This document shows, piece by piece, positions 56,861 through 64,000 of a stretch of 64,000 nt of DNA (positions are counted from its first letter, which is position 1; each line of letters starts with the position of its first letter). The notes beneath the pieces are model-generated. The model was not told the DNA's origin, made no database searches, and saw only the letters and a list, made by a program, of their open reading frames with translations. The stretch lies in NCBI RefSeq assembly GCF_003261585.1, contig NZ_POVU01000006.1, positions 124,001 to 188,000 of the forward strand, in the 5' to 3' direction. Position numbers and translations under genes: made by a program. The DNA comes from Acinetobacter sp. MB5. GTDB lineage: Bacteria > Pseudomonadota > Gammaproteobacteria > Pseudomonadales > Moraxellaceae.

Positions 56861-56891
56861 AAAAAAGACCATCTTATAGATGGTCTTTTTA
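56861..56891. terminator. Terminator after the autotransporter gene
   Basis: Stem GACCATCT / AGATGGTC (56867-56874 and 56878-56885), extended by A and T runs, with loop TAT. It lies 10 bases past the stop of the minus-strand autotransporter gene. Confidence 0.85.
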
Positions 56892-56900
56892 AAGTTTTAA

Positions 56901-58415
56901 TTAAAATGATGTTGTATAAGCAAGTGTGGCACTGGTCGAAGAATCAGCAGCATAAGCTTGTTCTTTATAGTTGGCTTGAATGGATAACTGCTGATTGGCA
57001 GCAAAATTATATTTCAAGCCTAGACCCGCTACAGCACGAATATCATTATGCTTATCGGCAAATTTAATTGGTTCTAAGCCATCCACTCCTGTTGCAACAT
57101 AATTGTCGACTTTAAACTGTACGTCTTTTTCGACACCCAGATTTCCTGTCAAATTAAGCTTACTCATCAATGGCACTTCAAAGTTACTTCCTGCCAGTAC
57201 TGTTGTTGCTTTTTGCGACAATGCAGCATATTGCAACGGTTGTGTCACGCTGTCAGTGGCAGCTTCACTATAGCCATGGCGTTTGATATCGGTATAACGG
57301 ACGCCAATATATGGCGTAATCAATGCCTGATTGTCTAAACGAACAGCATTGCCAACTGAAAACTGATAGCCATCTCCTGTAAGGTTAGCAGTCCCTACAC
57401 CTGCTTCTGCACTCCCGATTGCTTCACGTGTCACGGTGACTTGGCCATCGCTATGGCGATAGGCAAATCGGGCTTGCCAGCCATCCCCATTTTCACCTTG
57501 TGTCCAACCTGTATAGAAGCCGACATCGGGCGCATTTTGTCGATATTTTACATTGCCCGATTCTGTATCCGAAGCAATTTGTTCAATTGAACCTCCTATA
57601 TAAAAGTTTGGTGTCAATTTATACGCCAGATTGACGCCACCTGTAGTGGCTTCAGTACCATTTGAACCATTGGTTTGAACATATCGACCAATTAAAGAAA
57701 TACATGATCGATCATCATTAAATGATGAGCATGACTGGTTTAAGCCATCATTTAAAGTGTCAGACTGCAAAGCAAAAACTTGTCTTAAACCAGTCACATT
57801 ACCTTGCATAGAGGCTAAGGTATCTGCAGCAGAAGGACCAAACGAGAATATATAAGCAAGATCATAACTAGATAACCAATACACCCAAGATGTCGTTAAA
57901 AGTGTGTTTAAGTCATCAACATTATAAAATACAAACTTACCATTTGCGGTTGATTGCCCTAGCAGCCAAGTATAACTGGATGTACCTGATTCACCGACTG
58001 TTGAAAAAAAGATTACATACGTTTTATTTTGAGACAGAGTAGTTCCTTTTGTACTTACTGTAACAGCTTGGGTATCTGAAACATTCATATCTAGTGTAAT
58101 AACATCTGATGCAAATGCTGCTGAACCCACTACACTACTTGTTGCCTCGTCCCATTCATAAATATAGGCACGAAAATTAGTTGCTGTTGTACCACTTGTT
58201 TTTGTTAAATAAAATGTAAAGCTAGTCAAATTTTGAGTTGAACTACTTGTAAATGTTTGACCATAAACTTGTGTGCCTGAAACATCTCCCCAAGTACTAA
58301 CAGAGCTACCATTCGAAGGGTTAACTACATCTTCTGCCTGACTAACTACTGTTACTCCCAGCATTAAGCCACCTAAAAGAAGCTTAGAAACTATCCTTTT
58401 GTTTAATAAGTACAT
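56901..58415 (-). CDS. Autotransporter-type outer-membrane beta-barrel protein with short passenger
   Basis: The 504-residue product has a signal peptide (VSKLLLGGLMLGVTVVSQA-ED). A passenger of about 200 residues follows, rich in Ser and Thr, with WGDVSGTQVYGQTFTSSST and FRAYIYEWDEATSSVVGSAAF; this recalls a beta-sandwich found in secreted proteins, not the usual beta-helix repeats. The C-terminal 270 residues look like an autotransporter barrel (NLAYKLTPNFYIGGSIEQIA, GNAVRLDNQALITPYIGVRY) and end in Phe (LAYTTSF). Two Cys pairs lie near the junction (QSCSSFNDDRSC). The ATG at 58415 is preceded by GGGGTGA. Function may be adhesion; this is inferred. Confidence 0.8.
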   Translation of the reverse strand: MYLLNKRIVSKLLLGGLMLGVTVVSQAEDVVNPSNGSSVSTWGDVSGTQVYGQTFTSSSTQNLTSFTFYLTKTSGTTATNFRAYIYEWDEATSSVVGSAAFASDVITLDMNVSDTQAVTVSTKGTTLSQNKTYVIFFSTVGESGTSSYTWLLGQSTANGKFVFYNVDDLNTLLTTSWVYWLSSYDLAYIFSFGPSAADTLASMQGNVTGLRQVFALQSDTLNDGLNQSCSSFNDDRSCISLIGRYVQTNGSNGTEATTGGVNLAYKLTPNFYIGGSIEQIASDTESGNVKYRQNAPDVGFYTGWTQGENGDGWQARFAYRHSDGQVTVTREAIGSAEAGVGTANLTGDGYQFSVGNAVRLDNQALITPYIGVRYTDIKRHGYSEAATDSVTQPLQYAALSQKATTVLAGSNFEVPLMSKLNLTGNLGVEKDVQFKVDNYVATGVDGLEPIKFADKHNDIRAVAGLGLKYNFAANQQLSIQANYKEQAYAADSSTSATLAYTTSF

Positions 58416-58700
58416 TTTTATCACCCCAGCATTAAGTAAATCATTAATAGAAACACCTTTAAACAACAATTCCAGCAAATACTTTGGATTTTTTTTAAAC
58501 AAATATTTATAAAAGAACTTGTTGTTTTAAGACTATAAACTTCATATTTTTTCATTAATCTTAGATATTTCTACCTAGATAAATATATGTACACATCATA
58601 AACACAATGTGACACAAAAAACAAAGTGTGTATAAAATGTGAATAATATCACACTAATTATTTATAAATATCATTAATTGTTTTAAAAATACACAATAAA
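58416..58700. other. AT-rich upstream region of the autotransporter gene
   Basis: Runs of A and T with no gene. The frame of the autotransporter is open up to 58502 but lacks a ribosome binding site there. It should contain that gene's promoter; no exact box is claimed. Confidence 0.4.
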
Positions 58701-58738
58701 ATAAAAACTTGATGTCGGCATACCCATATCCCGACATC
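58700..58738 (-). terminator. Terminator after the unknown gene at 58773
   Basis: Stem GATGTCGG / CCGACATC (58711-58718 and 58731-58738) with a 12-base loop; the A-rich left flank reads as a T tract on the minus strand. Confidence 0.7.
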
Positions 58739-58772
58739 ACACATGTTCAATGAAAGTGATTGCAAAATAAAA

Positions 58773-59567
58773 TTAAGGCAAAGTTAAAGTCGGATGCACT
58801 GTTGGAGTTGGGTTCCAATACCAATAGAAATAACCATTGTCAGCTTGAAGCAAGGTATGGGTTTGCAAACTGTTTTTATGAATATTGCCCCAACAGGCAT
58901 GTGCCGAGTTTCGATTATTGTGCAAATCCATATAGTCCTGATCGGCAATTTCAAGCTTTGGCGGAATATATAAAGCACTGCCCTGAGGCACCCACAAATC
59001 AGCCAAACGGATTTTGCCAAGTTTAGGCCAGTAACGCCCTACGGATATGACCAGTGGCAAGTCAGGATCTGTCGAGGCAAACACATGTGGAAAGTTATGA
59101 TGCTCCAAGTCGGTACACACCACACTCAGCAATTGATTGCCCGTTCCCTGATACGGCGACCAGTGCCCTGCAAAAACACCATATTCATATTCAATTTGTG
59201 ACAGTGTCTCCACAGGACTGGAGATCTTTACCGCCTGCCCTTGCTCCACCAAGAGAATACCAAATGCAGCCGCAATCTCTCTGGTTGCCCACAAGGCTTC
59301 ATATTCAACCTGATTCGCAGCAAATCCCAACTGCGTTTCGATACCAGATGTACCATCATCTTTTTGATTAATGATGCCAGGAACATCATATTCATTCCCA
59401 ATTGCATTCGTATTAGGTATCAACTCCAAAACTTCCACACCTTCGGGCAACGTTTTCAGGTACGTTGGCACGCCCTGATCATTATAAAAATAAGGCGTAT
59501 CCTGAATATTAACGCTAATTTCGGACTGGGCAACTTCAAGCATAGGAGCATCAAAATAGGGTTGCAT
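58773..59567 (-). CDS. Conserved protein of unknown function
   Basis: The product of 264 residues lacks a signal peptide and membrane span. Notable segments are TYLKTLPEGVEVLELIPNTN, ATREIAAAFGILLVEQGQAV, and a C-terminal part rich in aromatic residues (NGYFYWYWNPTP). The family is not recognised. The ATG at 59567 (MQPYFDAP) is chosen since AGGA lies nine bases ahead; an ATG at 59612 would add 15 residues. It is separated from the LysR gene by 128 bases on the same strand. Confidence 0.65.
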   Translation of the reverse strand: MQPYFDAPMLEVAQSEISVNIQDTPYFYNDQGVPTYLKTLPEGVEVLELIPNTNAIGNEYDVPGIINQKDDGTSGIETQLGFAANQVEYEALWATREIAAAFGILLVEQGQAVKISSPVETLSQIEYEYGVFAGHWSPYQGTGNQLLSVVCTDLEHHNFPHVFASTDPDLPLVISVGRYWPKLGKIRLADLWVPQGSALYIPPKLEIADQDYMDLHNNRNSAHACWGNIHKNSLQTHTLLQADNGYFYWYWNPTPTVHPTLTLP

Positions 59568-59695
59568 CGTTTTAATCCTGTAGAACGGTGTTGATTGGCT
59601 GTCATCGATCATAATACGAACAAAATAACAAACAACCCCTTAATATTAATTAAAAAATAAAGTTGCTCTATATTTTATGATTGGCATGATTTCAA

Positions 59696-60598
59696 TCAAT
59701 TTGAAGTTGAAATTCGATTTTTTAAAAGCCTGAGCACATGTTCTACCCGCACATTTCCATCTGCCCGATACACCGCATAAATCGGCGCTAAACAAGGCGG
59801 TTCGGCTTTGAGTGTTTTATAAATGATTTGTTTATTCCAAAAATCCTGAATCGATGCAGGGACAATCGACACGCCAATTCCCGCTGCAATTAGGTTTAAA
59901 CTGGAGGTTAGACGCGGTGCTTCTTGGACAATATTGGGACTAAACCCCGCCTGATAACAATGTGCCAAAATATTGTCAAACAAGTCCTGCCCTGCCATCC
60001 GCCGATACAACACAAATTCATAGAGTTCCAAATCGAGTAAACGGATCGCTCCACTTTTATCGGCTAAAGCATGATTACTCGGTAACGCCACAATCAGCGG
60101 TTCATCAAGCACATGAATACTCGCAAGTTCCGCATGTAGCGATGCTGGACGGCGCAAAAAAGCAATATCCAGTTTTTCATTGAGCACTGCATCGATCAGA
60201 TCTCGACTGCTTTCTTCTTCAAGCTGAATCGCCACCGCAGGGAACTGTTCACGGAACTGGCGTAACAGATTGGGTAAAAATGGATGCAAACCCACCGAGT
60301 TGGTAAAACCGATATGCAATTGTCCCTCTAAACCCTGCGCGATATTTTGTACCCGCTGGGGAATGGCTTGCGCATGCGCCAAGATGCTCAGCGCTTCCTG
60401 ATATAACACTCGCCCTGCTTCGGTCACTTCGACTCCACGTGGCAAGCGCTTGAATAGTGCTGTACCGAGTTCCTGCTCCAAACTTTTAATCAGCCGTGTC
60501 AACGGTGGCTGTTGCATGTACAAACGGTTGGCCGCTTTGGAAATATTACTTTCTTCAACCACAGCCACAAAGGCGTTGAGTTTATGAATATCAATCAT
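59696..60598 (-). CDS. LysR-family transcriptional regulator, divergent from the chromate transporter
   Basis: The 300-residue product starts MIDIHKLNAFVAVVEESNIS with the winged helix (SKAANRLYMQQPPLTRLIKS) and a C-terminal effector domain (GQLHIGFTNSVGLHPFLPNL). The frame is open to 60721 upstream, but the family start is the ATG at 60598. It is divergent from the chromate transporter genes across about 100 bases, so it probably regulates them; the signal is unknown. Confidence 0.9.
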   Translation of the reverse strand: MIDIHKLNAFVAVVEESNISKAANRLYMQQPPLTRLIKSLEQELGTALFKRLPRGVEVTEAGRVLYQEALSILAHAQAIPQRVQNIAQGLEGQLHIGFTNSVGLHPFLPNLLRQFREQFPAVAIQLEEESSRDLIDAVLNEKLDIAFLRRPASLHAELASIHVLDEPLIVALPSNHALADKSGAIRLLDLELYEFVLYRRMAGQDLFDNILAHCYQAGFSPNIVQEAPRLTSSLNLIAAGIGVSIVPASIQDFWNKQIIYKTLKAEPPCLAPIYAVYRADGNVRVEHVLRLLKNRISTSN

Positions 60599-60700
60599 AT
60601 CTATACTTTTTAGGTATGTTTTATGCAAAAAATAGCATTGGTAAATATAGCACAAGCACCGCATGCTATGACACAGAATCAATGGCTTTAGGATCAAATT

Positions 60701-61255
60701 GTGGATACACGGGTGCTGCATACACCGACTTGTCGAGCGTTATTTTTAGGCTTTTTAAAACTGGGCTTAATGGGCTTCGGCGGCGTTTTGCCGTTGGCAC
60801 ACCGCATGATTGTTGAAGAAAATAAATGGCTCAGCACCACACAATTTACCGACTTGCTCGGTGTCTGCCAAATCTTGCCAGGGGGCAATATCATCAACAT
60901 GTCCGTTGCCATTGGCATGGAATTTCAGGGAGTAAAAGGTGCATTTTCTGCCATTTTAGGATTGATCTGCGCGCCCACAATTATTGTGCTGTTGATCTAT
61001 CAAATTTATAGCCAGTTTCAAAATCTGCCTGCCGTTCAACATGCCATTCAGGGTTTGGCTGCGGCTGCCGCGGGTTTACTGTTATCTACAGGCTTTAAAA
61101 TGCTGAAACCGATTGCCAGAAGCTATTTAACGATCAGCAGTATTGTGCTGACGTTTCTGTTGATGATCATCATTAAAATACCATTGCTGTTCACTTTGGT
61201 TCTGTTGTTAGCGCTGAATATGTGGCTGTTAAATATGGGAGCAAAACGCGCATGA
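60701..61255 (+). CDS. Chromate transporter family protein, N-terminal half type
   Basis: Short-chain CHR protein of 184 residues with about six hydrophobic segments and the family start LGFLKLGLMGFGGVLPLAHR plus LLGVCQILPGGNIINMSVAI. Short CHR proteins work as pairs in place of one long ChrA. The start codon is GTG at 60701 with AGGATC upstream. The next gene overlaps its stop (ATGA). Chromate efflux is known for some members only. Confidence 0.88.
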   Translation: MDTRVLHTPTCRALFLGFLKLGLMGFGGVLPLAHRMIVEENKWLSTTQFTDLLGVCQILPGGNIINMSVAIGMEFQGVKGAFSAILGLICAPTIIVLLIYQIYSQFQNLPAVQHAIQGLAAAAAGLLLSTGFKMLKPIARSYLTISSIVLTFLLMIIIKIPLLFTLVLLLALNMWLLNMGAKRA

Positions 61256-61773
61256 TCTGGGTGTTATGGTCGCTCACCTTATTGTTTACCGAGCTGTCTT
61301 TATTGGCTTTTGGCGGTGGCAATGCCATTTTGCCTGAAATGCAGCATCAGGTGGTTCATGTTCACCACTGGCTCACTGCGCAGGAATTCAGTTCACTGTT
61401 TGCGATGGCTCAGGCTGCACCTGGCCCGAATATGATGATTGTACCCTTAATCGGCTGGCATGTTGCGGGTACAGCAGGCTTGATTGTCAGCTCGATTGCG
61501 AAATTTGGCCCTTCTTCGGTCATTACGGTCTATGCCATGAAGTTCTGGAAACAGGTCAAAGATCATCCATTACGTGCCCGTTTTGAAAAAGCCTTGAAAC
61601 CGATTACTGTGGGTTTGGTGTTGGTCAGTGGATGGTTGATTGCATCGGCATCGGCGCAAAATCTATTGCTCGGTGGAATTGTGATTGCCACAGCAGCATT
61701 AGGCATGTTTAAAAAAGTCCATCCGCTTTGGGTGATGTTACTAGGTGCAGTCTTGGGTGTGTGTTTCTTATAA
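61252..61773 (+). CDS. Chromate transporter family protein, C-terminal half type
   Basis: Partner of the preceding CHR protein: 173 residues with FTELSLLAFGGGNAILPEMQ and the AMAQAAPGPNMMIVPLIGWH block, then several hydrophobic segments. The ATG at 61252 overlaps the previous stop (ATGA), so the two are translationally coupled. An in-frame GTG at 61222 is not preferred. Confidence 0.88.
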   Translation: MIWVLWSLTLLFTELSLLAFGGGNAILPEMQHQVVHVHHWLTAQEFSSLFAMAQAAPGPNMMIVPLIGWHVAGTAGLIVSSIAKFGPSSVITVYAMKFWKQVKDHPLRARFEKALKPITVGLVLVSGWLIASASAQNLLLGGIVIATAALGMFKKVHPLWVMLLGAVLGVCFL

Positions 61774-61838
61774 TTTTATGCCACAGTGATGTACATCATA
61801 AAAGTGCAATTTTGCTTCTTTGAATACTCAGGTGTTTG

Positions 61839-61973
61839 ATGCAAGATCCTGTTTCAGAATCTCAAAATAACAACCATGAATCTTCTATTTGGAAAGAATT
61901 GTTCGACGAAGCACTATCTGAATTTTTACCCAATATATTCATGGGTGTTGTACGTAACATCGTTCATGGATGA
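61839..61973 (+). CDS. Possible small protein, 44 residues
   Basis: A complete frame from ATG at 61839 to TGA, product starting MQDPVSESQNNNHESSIWKE and ending MGVVRNIVHG. AGGTG lies 6 bases before the ATG. It sits 65 bases after the chromate transporter gene and is followed by a terminator at 62011. No known family; the coding case is modest. Confidence 0.4.
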   Translation: MQDPVSESQNNNHESSIWKELFDEALSEFLPNIFMGVVRNIVHG

Positions 61974-62010
61974 GCAAAAATTTTCGACCATGCTTCTTTT
62001 TAATGAGTGC

Positions 62011-62047
62011 AAAAAAACCAGTCAAAACCGTGCATGACTGGCTTTTT
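62011..62047. terminator. Terminator between the small frame and sbmA
   Basis: Stem CCAGTCA / TGACTGG (62018-62024 and 62035-62041), loop of 10 bases, with A7 on the left and T6 on the right. It serves both convergent units. Confidence 0.8.
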
Positions 62048-62067
62048 TATTTATATCTTTTAAGGCT

Positions 62068-63264
62068 TTATTTATACAAAATCGACTCAAAGGCTTTTAA
62101 ACGCTTATAAATCGAAAGTAGTTCAATAATCGTCTTCCATGAGTTGATCAAATACTGGAAAGACTCGCGCACTTTATCAAACACGTTCCCAATCTGATTC
62201 AGCAGACCCAGCGTCATTTTCCCTGCGGCAATCGAGGGGAAAAGTACCACAAGGCTATATAAAACATCGAGCTGCATGTACCACGTACTCACCAAGTTAA
62301 AGTAAGTATAGTGGAAATACAGACGGAAATAGTTTTTACGGACATTTCCAAATAACTCTCTTAAAGTCACTGGCTCGGCACGCTCAACAAAATCTTCGCC
62401 ATACACCAGTTCTTTACGATAGGCAGCTTCAACTTTTTGGTTATTAAACTCCAAACCTGGCAGTTTAATCCCGACAACCATAAGTAACAGGGTTCCAAAA
62501 GCCGCCCAAGCAACCGCAGCATACACCAGAGAATGCTTCACCTCGCCAACCAAAGGCAGCGCAGGCACATGTGCAGACAATTGGAATAAAATTGGTAAAA
62601 AGGCAATTAAAATCATAATCGCTTTGACAAAGCTGACGCCCAAGTCTTCCATCGTGGTCGCAAAGCGCATGGTGTCTTCCTGCACACGCTGCGATGCCCC
62701 TTCAATACTCCGAAGCTTCGGCCAGTGCTCACTGTAATATTCATTCATTGCCGTTCGCCAACGGAAAATATAGTGACTCACCAAAAATGAGTTCAGCACC
62801 GCCAGTGTCACGGCAACCATCGCAATATATAAAAAGGTCAAGGTTCCCATATACAGGTCTTTGATATTGCCACCGCCACCTGCCAGCATTTTCTGGATAA
62901 GATCCCAAAATGGCCCATACCAAGCATTGACCGCTACACTGACTTGCACACCAAACCAGATATTAAACAGAATCAGCGCCGAGCCCCAAATCGACCAGCG
63001 CTGCCATTTATTGTCTGAAAAAAAGCGCCAAAAACTTGCAAAAATGCTGGTTGAAATCAAGAACCATAAATAGAACCACAAGAAGTCTGCCGACCAGAAA
63101 CGGCTAACACCAATAGCCAGTTCGGCATCGGCATAACCATGTGGTAGACCAATGATCGTACCCCAAGCTTTTCCTCCCGCATACCATAAGATCAAGTTAA
63201 ACGATAACCATGCAATTACCGAGATAAAGAATGCACGTGGTGCAGGAAAAAACGATTTAAACAT
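62068..63264 (-). CDS. sbmA: Peptide antibiotic transporter SbmA
   Basis: Inner-membrane importer of peptide antibiotics such as microcins and proline-rich peptides, driven by the proton gradient and related to BacA. The 398 residues have multiple hydrophobic segments and family blocks [26 protein letters not shown]-like [53 protein letters not shown], and [20 protein letters not shown]. Length fits SbmA and there is no fused ATPase domain. It is a lone gene. Confidence 0.92.
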   Translation of the reverse strand: MFKSFFPAPRAFFISVIAWLSFNLILWYAGGKAWGTIIGLPHGYADAELAIGVSRFWSADFLWFYLWFLISTSIFASFWRFFSDNKWQRWSIWGSALILFNIWFGVQVSVAVNAWYGPFWDLIQKMLAGGGGNIKDLYMGTLTFLYIAMVAVTLAVLNSFLVSHYIFRWRTAMNEYYSEHWPKLRSIEGASQRVQEDTMRFATTMEDLGVSFVKAIMILIAFLPILFQLSAHVPALPLVGEVKHSLVYAAVAWAAFGTLLLMVVGIKLPGLEFNNQKVEAAYRKELVYGEDFVERAEPVTLRELFGNVRKNYFRLYFHYTYFNLVSTWYMQLDVLYSLVVLFPSIAAGKMTLGLLNQIGNVFDKVRESFQYLINSWKTIIELLSIYKRLKAFESILYK

Positions 63265-63855
63265 GGGGTATTGGAATTCCGTCTAATGATTAGATTCTTC
63301 TTAGCTCAGCACGATGTGATCAATACAAAGGCCTGATACTTCAGGCATCAGTGTAAGTAACTCTTGCACATCATGTTTTTATTTTTTGTAAAGCGCAACA
63401 AAAAAGAGTGCTTTTGTGCTCTTTTTCACAGTTATCAAAATAGAAGTTGTTTTCTCTTTAATTTAATCGTCATGCTCATTTTAAATACATGACAATTTAC
63501 ATGCTCTATTAAAGAGCCTGATAAATCGATGGTTTAGGCCATTTGACCCAAATCATTGCGACAGTCGATTCATATCGTGCCGCAGTTTTTTCGCCTACTT
63601 TTGACTTTTCCAATGTTACACCAAACAAAATGAGCGTATGGACTGTATATTTTGCGCTGTCAGTCGACCTTTATATCTTGTGGGATCTATTCAATGACCA
63701 ACCCTCAAATAATTCCCTGCTATTTTGTGTATTTTACTCACCAATCATTTTTATTGGATGAAAGAATCATGGTTAATGCAAATAGCACTGTGAAGACAAT
63801 CATTTATGATCAGGATCAACAACAGTGACCTTAATGGTATAAATTGGTTACTGGT
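63265..63855. other. Gap upstream of sbmA
   Basis: Mostly AT-rich, with a weak hairpin AAAAAGAG / CTCTTTTT at 63401-63426. A TTG-started frame at 63543-63761 was not accepted as a gene. The sbmA promoter should lie near 63280-63340. Confidence 0.35.
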
Positions 63856-63969
63856 TTAGCCTGAACTGGCGATCCATAAACCATTCAACCCAATACATAG
63901 AAACTGGAGCAACATCACCACAGAAAACCAGAACCAGCCTTTCTTTTTCAATTTTTCCTGCTGCATCAT
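63856..63969 (-). CDS. Possible small membrane protein, 37 residues
   Basis: The frame runs from ATG at 63969 to TAA; the product starts MMQQEKLKKKGWFWFSVVML and has one hydrophobic helix followed by a short end. A basic start before a single helix suits a small inner-membrane protein. GGAG lies 7 bases ahead. A TGA just upstream at 63983-63985 might end another gene that extends past the window. The family is not recognised. Confidence 0.45.
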   Translation of the reverse strand: MMQQEKLKKKGWFWFSVVMLLQFLCIGLNGLWIASSG

Positions 63970-64000
63970 CTCAATACTCCAATCAAACCACACCAAGATA

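Noticed and set aside
63543-63761. TTG-started 72-codon frame upstream of sbmA
   Set aside because: Rare start codon, no ribosome binding site, no recognisable features.

Overview
The window looks like a stretch of an Acinetobacter chromosome (class Gammaproteobacteria, family Moraxellaceae). The case rests on several proteins recalled as close to Acinetobacter ones: an AdeIJK efflux operon behind a PAP2 phosphatase gene, a pmrC-pmrA-pmrB operon, a wax ester synthase very like the A. baylyi enzyme, a DcaP-like porin, and the divergent mreBCD-maf-rng / gatCAB arrangement. Base composition is moderately AT-rich. No species is assigned. Most of the window is ordinary core genome; accessory material is confined to a few islands.

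Layout. 1-4400: partial lolA, the ribosomal pair rplU-rpmA, octaprenyl diphosphate synthase ispB and a large membrane protein of the SpecificRecomb family. 4600-11190: PAP2 phosphatase and the tripartite RND pump adeIJK, closed by a strong terminator. 11260-15890: a dehydrogenase and an unknown gene (minus strand), then valS. 15890-18540: an AT-rich orphan gene, a DUF559 nuclease-like gene bracketed by CT/GA-rich palindromic repeats, and a J-domain protein. 18650-25520: a membrane diguanylate cyclase, an AEC transporter divergent from a LysR regulator, a DUF202 protein, ammonium transporter amt and a kinase-like protein. 25510-29220: pmrCAB (lipid A phosphoethanolamine transferase plus its two-component system). 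29490-36820: DcaP-like porin, an MFS permease, a decayed acyltransferase gene, patatin-like lipoprotein, NfeD/band-7 pair, ispA and a PhnA-like zinc ribbon protein. 37060-42550: AroP-like permease, tRNA-Arg(CCT), a Met/His-rich secreted protein, a DMT exporter divergent from an XRE-cupin regulator with two identical 18-bp palindromes between them, and a SotB-like MFS protein. 43030-53690: cysH, wax ester synthase, a PA1571-like small protein, rng-maf-mreDCB on the minus strand and gatCAB on the plus strand. 53660-61800: an orphan HExxH metallopeptidase-like gene, further copies of the palindromic repeats, a secreted protein, a pseudogene with an internal amber codon, an autotransporter, an unknown protein, a LysR regulator and a split chromate transporter. 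61800-64000: sbmA-like peptide transporter and possible small proteins.

How it fits together. The window has a clear cell-envelope theme: lipoprotein trafficking (LolA), multidrug efflux (AdeIJK), lipid A modification (PmrCAB), porin, peptide import (SbmA), cell-shape proteins (MreBCD), isoprenoid precursors (IspA, IspB), and lipid enzymes (patatin, a dead acyltransferase, wax ester synthase).

Most unusual material: (1) the repeat family that flanks the DUF559 gene on both sides and recurs near the metallopeptidase gene, some copies with an enlarged second hairpin in the loop; (2) two AT-rich orphan genes close to those repeats; (3) the twin palindromic operators of the XRE-cupin/DMT pair; (4) two pseudogenes whose full frames can be reconstructed. 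No CRISPR array, prophage or insertion sequence was recognised.
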